Translations under genes and position numbers: made by a program
The notes under the pieces: generated by a model
The model's input: the letters and a program-made list of their open reading frames with translations, nothing else
Database searches by the model: none
Told to the model about the DNA's origin: nothing
Virus record (IMG/VR): IMGVR_UViG_3300042894_006198
Span: 94,311-158,310 of that record
Source of the DNA: a virus
Length of the DNA: 64,000 bases
Direction: 5' to 3' (one strand)
Shown: positions 7,524 through 14,290 of the stretch, piece by piece
Layout of the letters: each line of letters starts with the position of its first letter
Position numbering within the stretch: position 1 is the stretch's first letter

Positions 7524-8661
7524 TAGTATACCATTCGTTCGTTTAGATCGACAATATCAATTACTAAAAGATGAATTATTAACTGCTACTAATGACGTAT
7601 TGAAAAGTGGCAAATTAGTCAATGGTAAGTATAAGTTTGATTTAGAAGAGTATTTTTGTGATTATTTAAATTGTAAACATGCATTTGCAGTACACAGTGG
7701 TACGCAAGCTTTAGAAATAATTGCTGAAGCTAACAAGTTAATATCATCCTATAGAAAGAAAGATAATCATGTTATCTTACCTGATGTTAGCTATAAAGCT
7801 ACCTTACATGCTTTTATAAGACAAGGTTACAAAGTAACATTAGTTGATGTTGACGCATATGGTATGATGAAGTGGGATGAAGTTACAAAAATTATTGAAC
7901 AAAATCCTGATATTATCTATGATATTTGTGTTGTAGGATTGTATGGTGCCAAACCATACTATAGTAATCACAAAGAAAATGATTTAAGATATAAAGCACT
8001 AAGCATGATTGCTTTACGTGGTGGTAAAGTATTTGAGGATGGAGCACAGCATTGGCTAAGTGGTAGAAGCGAAATGAGTGCAGCTATGGCAATAAGTTTA
8101 GATCCAACGAAAAACTTAAATGCTAGTGGTAATGGTGGCGTTATTGTTTGTAGTAGTGATGATTTAGCAAATCATATTAGAGCAATTTGCAAAAATGGTT
8201 CAGAAAATAGCATTTATGCTACACAATTAGGAACCAATAGTAAGTTAAGTGAAATTGATTGTGCACATGTTTTAGTACGTACTAAGCATATTGAAGCATG
8301 GCAACAACGTAGAAAAGATATTGCTGCCTATTATATGCGTGAATTTGCTAAGCATAATATTGAAAACTTATGTGAATCAAAAGAAGAACGTATGTATGCA
8401 TATCATAGCGTTAACAAGTTTGCGATTAGTGTAGAGAATCGTGATCGTTTACAAGAATATTTACAGTTACATGGTATAGAGACTAAAATACATTATAAAC
8501 AAAATTTATCAAGACATAGATTAGCTAAGAATAACTGTTCCTTTTTAGAGAATTCTTGGCAATTTTGCGCACATACATTATCATTACCTATCTATCCTGA
8601 ATTAACTGATGGTGAAGTTGAGCGAATAACACAGACAATTATTAAATTCATGCATAAATAA
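7444..8661 (+). CDS. DegT/DnrJ/EryC1-family PLP-dependent sugar aminotransferase, about 405 aa
   Basis: Transfers an amino group to a nucleotide keto-sugar. The family start IPFVRLDRQYQLL, the PLP-region HSGTQALEI, the EDGAQHWLSG motif (EDAAQA in relatives) and the lysine in DPTKNLNASGNGG are all visible. The start is odd: the conserved N-terminus (IPFVRLDRQY) begins near 7531, but no ATG, GTG or TTG lies just before it. The nearest in-frame ATG is 7444, giving an 80-nt overlap with the epimerase gene and about 29 extra residues; a TTG at 7429 is also possible. Translation coupled to the epimerase, or a rare start codon, could explain this. Confidence 0.88.
   Translation: MLTLKSVWNAIISGSQTAPIGNQKLNNSIPFVRLDRQYQLLKDELLTATNDVLKSGKLVNGKYKFDLEEYFCDYLNCKHAFAVHSGTQALEIIAEANKLISSYRKKDNHVILPDVSYKATLHAFIRQGYKVTLVDVDAYGMMKWDEVTKIIEQNPDIIYDICVVGLYGAKPYYSNHKENDLRYKALSMIALRGGKVFEDGAQHWLSGRSEMSAAMAISLDPTKNLNASGNGGVIVCSSDDLANHIRAICKNGSENSIYATQLGTNSKLSEIDCAHVLVRTKHIEAWQQRRKDIAAYYMREFAKHNIENLCESKEERMYAYHSVNKFAISVENRDRLQEYLQLHGIETKIHYKQNLSRHRLAKNNCSFLENSWQFCAHTLSLPIYPELTDGEVERITQTIIKFMHK
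8653..8660 (+). promoter_or_regulatory. Late-promoter-like box CATAAATA before the spanin genes
   Basis: CATAAATA ends exactly 5 nt before the ATG at 8666. In T4 the late box TATAAATA spans about -13 to -6, which would put +1 on the ATG and give a leaderless mRNA. It overlaps the stop region of the aminotransferase gene (AAATAA), so part of the match is coding coincidence. Confidence 0.5.
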
Positions 8662-8665
8662 GTTT

Positions 8666-9172
8666 ATGTGGATATTATCATTATTGCCTGAGTGGGTTAT
8701 ACATGCTATTTTTATGGTAGGTGTGTTGGGTGTTATCCTAGGATTTGTTTTAGGATTTTTACCATTTTTAGGAAAATACAAATTGGCTATACAAATTATT
8801 AGTGTGCTTATATTAGCATTTGGTGTGTATCTTGAAGGTGGATTTGCTAATGAACAACTTTGGCAAATGAAAGTCAAAGAAATGGAAGTCAAAGTAAAAG
8901 AAGCTGAAGTTAAGGCTGCGCAAAAGAATGTAGAAATACAAGAAAAAGTAGTAACTCAAACACAAATTGTAAAAGAAAAAGGTCAAGACATTATTAAATA
9001 TGTGGATAGATATAGAGATCGTGAAGTATTAAAGACTATTGAAGGACCTGAACGTGTTAAAGTTGAAGAAGTAATTAAGTTTGTAGAAAATTGTCCTATT
9101 CCACAAGATATAATTGATGCACATAATTCTGCTGCTAAAATGAATGAAGCAGCAAAAGGTGATAAAAAATGA
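8666..9172 (+). CDS. Inner-membrane spanin (i-spanin, Rz-like), 168 aa
   Basis: Predicted lysis protein. Two hydrophobic segments (residues about 10-35 and 40-55) are followed by a long charged coiled coil of MKVKEMEVKVKEAEV type and a periplasmic tail. The next gene overlaps by 4 nt and encodes a small lipoprotein with a matching tail, which is the classical i-spanin/o-spanin layout. The pair fuses inner and outer membranes in the last step of lysis of Gram-negative hosts. Two membrane segments rather than one is unusual. A late-type box sits 5 nt upstream of the ATG. Confidence 0.75.
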   Translation: MWILSLLPEWVIHAIFMVGVLGVILGFVLGFLPFLGKYKLAIQIISVLILAFGVYLEGGFANEQLWQMKVKEMEVKVKEAEVKAAQKNVEIQEKVVTQTQIVKEKGQDIIKYVDRYRDREVLKTIEGPERVKVEEVIKFVENCPIPQDIIDAHNSAAKMNEAAKGDKK

Positions 9173-9477
9173 CAATCTCTAAAGATTTACGTTTTTTAAT
9201 CGTTGTGTGCTTTATTATGTTATTAATGACATTAGGTGGTTGCTCATTATTCGAAAAGCAACCTATCCCTGTCAAGCGTGAATTTCCACAAGCTACGCCT
9301 GAGCTAATGAAAAAATGTGAGCAACTTAAAACTATACAGGGTGATAAAGTTGCGATTACTGAAATGTTAAAAACTGTTGTAGAAAACTATACGTTATATT
9401 ATCAATGCTCAACCAAAGTAGAAGGTTGGCAAGAATGGTATAGTGAACAGAAAAAGATTTTTGATGAAGTCAAATGA
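9169..9477 (+). CDS. Outer-membrane spanin lipoprotein (o-spanin, Rz1-like), 102 aa
   Basis: The signal peptide ends in lipobox LGGC (Cys near residue 25). The mature part contains PVKREFPQATPELMKKCEQL and ends VEGWQEWYSEQKKIFDEVK, a pattern recalled from o-spanin-like proteins of many phages (NYTLYYQC, W-x-x-WY). The ATG overlaps the i-spanin stop by ATGA. It would be lipidated and anchored to the inner leaflet of the outer membrane and pair with the preceding protein. Confidence 0.78.
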   Translation: MTISKDLRFLIVVCFIMLLMTLGGCSLFEKQPIPVKREFPQATPELMKKCEQLKTIQGDKVAITEMLKTVVENYTLYYQCSTKVEGWQEWYSEQKKIFDEVK

Positions 9478-9662
9478 AAGTTGCAGACATAACAAAAGAT
9501 TATAAATTGTATATGGCTAAAGTCACCGTAAAGCAACTTGGATACAGTGGTCAGGTTGAATTTACTGTAACTGCGCAAAACTTAAACATGGCTAAAATTC
9601 TAATGAAACGACAATATAATTTACAAGATCATCAAATTGGCTCGATAAGAGAAGTCAAGTAA
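9474..9662 (+). CDS. Hypothetical protein, 62 aa
   Basis: ATGA overlap with the o-spanin stop. Contains VEFTVTAQNLNMAKILMKRQYNLQDHQIGS, i.e. a strand, helix and strand pattern ending in GSIREVK, seen in small phage proteins of unknown function. Probably co-expressed with the spanins. Confidence 0.7.
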   Translation: MKVADITKDYKLYMAKVTVKQLGYSGQVEFTVTAQNLNMAKILMKRQYNLQDHQIGSIREVK

Positions 9663-9671
9663 GGAATTATT

Positions 9672-9926
9672 ATGAAAAACATTGCAATAATTGGTTTCGT
9701 AGTGTTGTTAGCAGGATGTGCATCAAGTAAAGATCAACTATATTATGATGCAGCCAAATCGATTAGCAAAGACAATACTATGAGTCAAACTGCTTGTTGG
9801 GCAGCTATTTCAGATATTGCTAAAGGTGGTAGTGAAGGTGCTAAAGTTGGTGCAATCAGTTTAGCAGACAAGTGCAAGAACGAACCCGTAAAGATTGAAC
9901 GTCCTAGAAATTGGATGGGACTATAA
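9672..9926 (+). CDS. Small phage lipoprotein, 84 aa
   Basis: Signal peptide MKNIAIIGFVVLLAGC with lipobox LAGC (Cys 16). The mature part has two further Cys residues (TACWAA and DKCKNE). Shine-Dalgarno AAGGA is present. Likely exported and lipidated during infection; a role in superinfection exclusion or lysis is possible but unsupported. Its stop runs convergently into the end of the minus-strand gene. Confidence 0.75.
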   Translation: MKNIAIIGFVVLLAGCASSKDQLYYDAAKSISKDNTMSQTACWAAISDIAKGGSEGAKVGAISLADKCKNEPVKIERPRNWMGL

Positions 9927-10682
9927 TAGTTTAGCTATTTGTATAGCTAGTTCATCATTACGTGGTGCATCAGGTAAATCGTTATTGTTTATATCACGAT
10001 ATCCAATGATTGGAAACTCTACGTTTTCATTTCTAATAAATCGTTGAATAAGTTCTTTTGGTGCAGCAATACCATCAGCATCCATTAATTGACCATTAGG
10101 CAATTCTAATACAGCATGATCGGCACGTTTGCCATACGGTGTGTCAGCAATTAGTACAACCACTTTACCACCATATTTTTTCTGTAGTGCTTGGGCAAAA
10201 ACTACACACCCACCATCAAACGGTCCGCTATCGGTTTGTTGTACTAGTAATGTATATATTTTGTTCTTATTTTTAAATGGAAATTTACCTTCATGTATGA
10301 TTTTTCTAGCTACTATACCATGACCAACAGGATATTCTTTATTAAACCTAATAGGTTGTAGCATTGGATAGAGGTATTTTGTTGTACCACTTTGTATATC
10401 AAACTTAGAACCACGTGGTACAAGATGTTTACGCTCTAGTTTTCTAAATGTATCTTCATCTACAACAATAGGTTCGCCCACTATGATAGAACCTATAGCA
10501 ACTGCCTTACCTGTACCTGTACGAACGATGCCAACACGTTTGCCTATGTATGGGTTAAGGGATGGTCCACGCCTACTTTCGTAATACTTTTTACCATCTA
10601 CTATAAGGTCAGCATAGTGTATATCACCATCGCTACGAATGTTTATGCCTATGGATGGTATATCAAACTCATTAAACTTCAT
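9921..10682 (-). CDS. Two-domain protein: ASCH-like N-terminal region and papain-like C-terminal domain, 253 aa
   Basis: Residues 47-105 (GKRVGIVRTGTGKAVAIGSI and following) resemble ASCH/PUA-like RNA-binding folds. The C-terminal part has FDGGCVVFAQAL (Cys 159), ADHAVLELPNG (His 189) and MDADG (Asp 201 or 203), a Cys-His-Asp order like papain-like cysteine peptidases or amidases found in phage polyvalent proteins. Neither domain is proven. It overlaps the upstream minus-strand gene by 11 nt and meets the plus-strand lipoprotein gene tail to tail. It may be an injected or virion protein, because the small gene at the head of this unit carries a capsid-targeting-like N-terminus. Confidence 0.65.
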   Translation of the reverse strand: MKFNEFDIPSIGINIRSDGDIHYADLIVDGKKYYESRRGPSLNPYIGKRVGIVRTGTGKAVAIGSIIVGEPIVVDEDTFRKLERKHLVPRGSKFDIQSGTTKYLYPMLQPIRFNKEYPVGHGIVARKIIHEGKFPFKNKNKIYTLLVQQTDSGPFDGGCVVFAQALQKKYGGKVVVLIADTPYGKRADHAVLELPNGQLMDADGIAAPKELIQRFIRNENVEFPIIGYRDINNNDLPDAPRNDELAIQIAKLL

Positions 10683-10899
10683 TTTTTATTTGTTCACGTT
10701 TTTCAACATACTCTTGATATAGTTCTATTTCTTTCATATTGATTAGGTATGACTTGCCACCTGTCATATGGTTTTTCAACATACCTTCACTTAGCCATTG
10801 TAATCTTTGTTTAAATTCTTCCAAATTAGAACATTTCATATATTCATATGAATTCATGAGTTCTTTTCTTAGCGCATTTAATTTTTGTTGTTTAGTCAT
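10672..10899 (-). CDS. Hypothetical protein, 75 aa
   Basis: Minus-strand helical protein, MTKQQKLNALRKEL start, with two charged helices. Its start overlaps the stop of the 33-residue ORF upstream and its end overlaps the next gene by 11 nt, so the three form one unit. No family recognised. Confidence 0.65.
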   Translation of the reverse strand: MTKQQKLNALRKELMNSYEYMKCSNLEEFKQRLQWLSEGMLKNHMTGGKSYLINMKEIELYQEYVEKREQIKNEV

Positions 10900-10993
10900 G
10901 ATCTACCGTTATATGTCCATAATTCCATCGACTCAAATTGTAATATTGAGTGGTTTCTTCTCTTGATTCAGTAATAAATTCAGTAGCTCTCAT
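10892..10993 (-). CDS. 33-residue ORF with capsid-targeting-like N-terminus
   Basis: Encodes MRATEFITESREETTQYYNL and 13 further residues. The first nine residues match the N-terminus of the protein at 12933 (MRAKEFITE) and resemble the T4 capsid-targeting sequence MKTYQEFIAE, which prohead protease gp21 cleaves after a hydrophobic-x-E site. The ATG lies exactly 5 nt after a CATAAATA box on the minus strand. Its stop overlaps the next ATG. The size is small, but the shared N-terminus and promoter placement support it being real. Confidence 0.6.
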   Translation of the reverse strand: MRATEFITESREETTQYYNLSRWNYGHITVDHD

Positions 10994-10997
10994 TTAT

Positions 10998-11020
10998 ATA
11001 TTTATGAGCAACGCTAAATA
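10998..11020. promoter_or_regulatory. Divergent late-promoter-like region
   Basis: On the minus strand CATAAATA occupies 11006-10999 and ends 5 nt before the ATG at 10993. On the plus strand GCTAAATA at 11013-11020 ends 5 nt before the ATG at 11026. The region includes an imperfect palindrome beginning CTCATTTATA and ending TTTATGAG (10989-11008). Two divergent units thus have late boxes at identical spacing. Confidence 0.6.
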
Positions 11021-11025
11021 TTATA

Positions 11026-12489
11026 ATGGATAAAAAGCACAAAAAATTACTAAAGTTTACTGATTGGGTTATTGGTCGTTTAGGCATAAAAAATAAACCA
11101 CAGATACGATTTAGTGATGACAAAACAGAAGTTACCAAACATAGAACATTTGGTTCGACCACCCCTAATAATACCATATGGGTCCATGTTGGTGACCGTA
11201 ATACCGCAGATGTAATGCGTACGTTATGCCATGAACTAGTACATGCTAAACAATTTGAAATTGGTACCGCTAAACCACAGATGGACCCAAAGCGTGAACA
11301 AGGCATAGAAGATGAAGCAAATGCTATGGCAGGACGTATGATGCGTAAGTATGGTAAGATGGATGCTACCATATATGAGAGTAAAGAACGAGCATGTTGT
11401 GCAGAATTGCGTCAAGGGTTACTAAAGCTAGAAAAGACTGATTACGATACGATTGATCGTTTAATGAAGAAAATAGCTAAAAAACATGACATTACTCCAA
11501 AACAATTACATGATTACTTTGTTGAAACACATGGTGTTATACCTGATACATGGATTAAAAACAAGAAGAAAGAGTTAAAAGAAAGTGATTTAGGCGAATA
11601 TAAAATTGTTAACATTCCTGAGTTTAGAATACAAGAATTGATCAAAAGCGGTAATGAATACAAAGATGATATGAAAATTATTAAATCGCCTGTAAGTGAT
11701 TTGTTTAGAGTAAGATTAGATATAGAGCATCCATATCGTGATTACTTTTTATATGATAAGAAAAATGATGTGTGTGTTGGTGCAGTATCTATTGAAACTG
11801 TTACTTCAATCCCTAGAAAATCTTTTAATTCTGTACTTAAACCCAATGTAGCGGTTGTTAGTCCACATATAGTATTGGATAAACAATTTCGTCAAAGTGG
11901 ATTAGGTAGTAGAATATATTCTAGTTTTTTAAATAGTAAAAAATGGGTGTTTATTACTGATAGGCATACTGAAGCAGCGTCAAAGTTATGGAATGCATTA
12001 AGCATTAAAAATGGCTTTGTGTCTATTTTTTATGATGTTGTCAAACAGAAAGTAGTTAATGATGTAAATGAAAATACCTTTCGTTTGATTGGTTCACCTG
12101 AGCATTTTAAAATGTCTTTATCAGAAAGTCGTGAAGGGTCATTAACGCATGAAGTAGCTGACAGTTTACCACATGCTTATGTATTACCTGATATTAATAG
12201 TGGAAATCCTTACTTGCAATATAAGTTTGGTGTAGCGATTGCATCAGCACGAGGAGCACAAGCACGTAAAGATGATGATATTAACCCATTTGACGAAAAC
12301 GGTATGCTTGATGTTTTTTCTGATAAAGAGTTTGTAGTAAGTTTCGATCCACACATTGATCAAATTATTAGTGCTGCTTTAAAAAAAATTGGTATGCCTG
12401 ATAATAAAAAATTAGTTGGGGTAAAAGGTAGTAAAGAGGATAAGGATGTTGACAAAGTAAGTCCTGTCATAGGGTTTAGAGGATTTTAG
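11026..12489 (+). CDS. Chimeric virion-associated protein: zinc metallopeptidase, GNAT acetyltransferase-like, C-terminal virion domain, 487 aa
   Basis: Three parts are visible. Residues 60-110 hold a zincin-like motif HELVH (69-73) with a downstream IEDEANA glutamate (about 97). Residues 225-345 resemble a GNAT acetyltransferase with the acetyl-CoA loop RQSGLG (289-294). Residues 365-487 include SLPHAYVLPDI and NPYLQYKFGVAIASARGAQ, a stretch recalled from structural proteins of aquatic T4-like phages, and end SPVIGFRGF. The same SP-x-x-x-F-K/R-GF ending occurs in the protein at 12933. There is no Shine-Dalgarno sequence; a late-type box lies 5 nt upstream of the ATG. Likely packaged or injected; substrates unknown. 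Confidence 0.75.
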   Translation: MDKKHKKLLKFTDWVIGRLGIKNKPQIRFSDDKTEVTKHRTFGSTTPNNTIWVHVGDRNTADVMRTLCHELVHAKQFEIGTAKPQMDPKREQGIEDEANAMAGRMMRKYGKMDATIYESKERACCAELRQGLLKLEKTDYDTIDRLMKKIAKKHDITPKQLHDYFVETHGVIPDTWIKNKKKELKESDLGEYKIVNIPEFRIQELIKSGNEYKDDMKIIKSPVSDLFRVRLDIEHPYRDYFLYDKKNDVCVGAVSIETVTSIPRKSFNSVLKPNVAVVSPHIVLDKQFRQSGLGSRIYSSFLNSKKWVFITDRHTEAASKLWNALSIKNGFVSIFYDVVKQKVVNDVNENTFRLIGSPEHFKMSLSESREGSLTHEVADSLPHAYVLPDINSGNPYLQYKFGVAIASARGAQARKDDDINPFDENGMLDVFSDKEFVVSFDPHIDQIISAALKKIGMPDNKKLVGVKGSKEDKDVDKVSPVIGFRGF

Positions 12490-12490
12490 C

Positions 12491-12925
12491 ATGAAAATTT
12501 ATGAAATTTTAAAAGAAGATACATCAGATCGTCCTCATTTATCTAAAGAACAATTGGATGCAGTTGAACGTTTTGCCGATAAGTTATGGGAAAAATTAGG
12601 TATAGATGTAAAGTTTGGCACTCATTTTTTAGAACGTTTATATCGTTATGAAAATGACCCACCTATTTCAGGAGCAGAGTTAGTTCGTTTATTCAAACAA
12701 GAATATCAAAAATACGGTAAAGAAATTGCTTCACTACCACCTGAAACTGAAGGTGTTTTTATGGATTTACTCACTAATGTAAACCTACCATTTGTGATTA
12801 AACAGCGTGATGATGATGAACCTAAGAAAATATTAGGGCAAACGATAATGCGTAAACCTAGTAATACCACTAAAGGACAATTTGTCCCTAAAGGTCCTGC
12901 ATTTAAAATTGGTAGAACGGATTAA
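12491..12925 (+). CDS. Probable internal virion protein with capsid-targeting-like N-terminus, 144 aa
   Basis: Begins MKIYEILKEDTSDRP, close in form to the T4 capsid-targeting sequence MKTYQEFIAE, with ILKE as a possible prohead-protease site (I/L-x-E). The rest (HFLERLYRYENDPPISGAEL, LFKQEYQKYGKEI, NVNLPFVIK, TIMRK) resembles a family seen repeatedly in aquatic phage genomes, from memory. The start is one base after the preceding stop. Function unknown; packaging into the head is inferred from the N-terminus only. Confidence 0.7.
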   Translation: MKIYEILKEDTSDRPHLSKEQLDAVERFADKLWEKLGIDVKFGTHFLERLYRYENDPPISGAELVRLFKQEYQKYGKEIASLPPETEGVFMDLLTNVNLPFVIKQRDDDEPKKILGQTIMRKPSNTTKGQFVPKGPAFKIGRTD

Positions 12926-12932
12926 ATACAAT

Positions 12933-13304
12933 ATGCGAGCTAAAGAATTTATAACAGAACAAAACAGTATTGGTGAACCACCTGTACGTGCTAGAGAAGC
13001 ATCACGTGGATTGCATAAGTTTCGTGACATTGAAGGTATGGATCGTATTTACGAACTTAATCGTGTTATGATGGCAGTTGCTTGTACAGATGGAACAAAA
13101 CCTGTCGAGTTAAATTCAGAAAGTTATACAGGTAGATATAATACAGCACATCCTTATACAAAAGAAGAACAAGATATGTTAAAAGTTGCATATGCTGCAG
13201 TGGGTTCAGATATGCATGATTTTAATAACGGTGATATGCGTAGTTTAGAAGTAAAAGAAACTAATAAATCAAGCCCAATACAAGCTTTCAAAGGCTTTAA
13301 ATAA
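12933..13304 (+). CDS. Probable internal virion protein with capsid-targeting-like N-terminus, 123 aa
   Basis: Starts MRAKEFITEQNSIG, which shares its N-terminal tag with the minus-strand 33-residue ORF, and ends SSPIQAFKGFK, sharing a C-terminal tag with the 487-residue chimera. The middle (GLHKFRDIEGMDRIYELNRV, AHPYTKEEQDML) belongs to a family recalled from T4-like phages of aquatic bacteria. An ATTAAATA box ends 4 nt before the ATG. Probably made late and packaged. Confidence 0.7.
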   Translation: MRAKEFITEQNSIGEPPVRAREASRGLHKFRDIEGMDRIYELNRVMMAVACTDGTKPVELNSESYTGRYNTAHPYTKEEQDMLKVAYAAVGSDMHDFNNGDMRSLEVKETNKSSPIQAFKGFK

Positions 13305-13352
13305 TTTTACTTCCGTCTTAATATCGTATAAGTAGTTACACAGAGGACTACT

Positions 13353-14048
13353 ATGAAAAATATTGATATAAACAAAACAATTGATGCTGTGAAATTAAAA
13401 TGGTATCACGAATGGTTAGCCACACATATCTACGATGAAGGTGAAAGCGGATTTCACGAACAACTTACCAGACAAGTTGTTGAAAAATATATTGACCCAC
13501 TTAATTTAAGCAAAGACGCAAAGATTTTAGACATGGGCTGCGGTCCAGGCTACTTTATGAACGAACTTAAAAAACGTGGTTACAATAATTATCTTGGTAT
13601 AACATTAAGTCAAGGTGATATTGATATTTGTACAAAAAATGGGCATACGGTAGAATCATATGATTTAAGCTTTTTACCGCAAAAGAAAGGGTATATAGAT
13701 GAATCTGTTGATTTTATTTTTTGTAGACATGCTTTAGAACATAGCCCTTACCCATTGTTTACTTTGGTTGAATATAATAGAGTTTTAGTACAAAATGGTA
13801 AAATTTATATTGAAGTACCTGCACCTGATTGTGACAGAATGCATGAATTTAATATTAATCATTATAGCATTTTAGGTGAGCGCATGTTAGCTGCATTGTT
13901 ACAGCGCACAGGATTTACCATTAATGCGTTTGAAAATTTAGAATTTGATTTAAGTATTGGGCAAAATGAAGATGGTACACCAAAGAAAGTACGTGAAAAA
14001 TTTTATTGTGTAGTTGCTACAAAGGCTAGACCACTTGATTTAAAATAA
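13353..14048 (+). CDS. Class I SAM-dependent methyltransferase, 231 aa
   Basis: Motif I, ILDMGCGPGYFM (residues about 54-65), is the SAM-binding glycine loop; DFIFCRHALEHSPYP and a post-motif KIYIEVPAPD complete a Methyltransf_11/23-like Rossmann fold. The family methylates small molecules, sugars or proteins; no target-recognition domain for DNA is seen. It lies between packaged-protein genes and the fibre-like gene, so glycan or fibre modification with the SDR and DegT enzymes is conceivable. Confidence 0.85.
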   Translation: MKNIDINKTIDAVKLKWYHEWLATHIYDEGESGFHEQLTRQVVEKYIDPLNLSKDAKILDMGCGPGYFMNELKKRGYNNYLGITLSQGDIDICTKNGHTVESYDLSFLPQKKGYIDESVDFIFCRHALEHSPYPLFTLVEYNRVLVQNGKIYIEVPAPDCDRMHEFNINHYSILGERMLAALLQRTGFTINAFENLEFDLSIGQNEDGTPKKVREKFYCVVATKARPLDLK

Positions 14049-14052
14049 CACT

Positions 14053-14060
14053 CATAAATA
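14053..14060 (+). promoter_or_regulatory. Late-promoter-like box CATAAATA
   Basis: Ends exactly 5 nt before the ATG at 14066, the same geometry as at 8653 and 60391; predicts a leaderless late transcript. Confidence 0.55.
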
Positions 14061-14065
14061 TCTTT

Positions 14066-14260
14066 ATGAGTGATTTAGATGATTTAAAAAAATTGGCAGG
14101 TATTACCCTGCCAAATTCTTCTGACTATGGCGCAGCCATTAGTATGTCTGCAACCCAAAAAGCACAAATCATGCGTGAAAAGAATATAAAACCTGGAGAT
14201 GCGGCATGGTTTAAATTATGGTTTGCACAAACTCATCTAACAGGTGAAAAACCAATTTAG
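14066..14260 (+). CDS. Small probable virion protein, 64 aa
   Basis: Begins MSDLDDLKKLAGITLPNSSD. The LDDLKKLAG stretch resembles the C-terminal LDRIRKLSG of the 798-residue protein at 17630. It ends KPGDAAWFKLWFAQTHLTGE. No Shine-Dalgarno sequence; a late-type box is 5 nt upstream. Function unknown. Confidence 0.7.
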   Translation: MSDLDDLKKLAGITLPNSSDYGAAISMSATQKAQIMREKNIKPGDAAWFKLWFAQTHLTGEKPI

Positions 14261-14268
14261 ATAAATAA
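14261..14268 (+). promoter_or_regulatory. Late-promoter-like box GATAAATA before the fibre-like gene
   Basis: GATAAATA lies 22 nt before the ATG at 14291. Here a short leader is expected, unlike the 5-nt class. Confidence 0.45.
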
Positions 14269-14290
14269 TTTATATTGGGAATTTTAAAAA

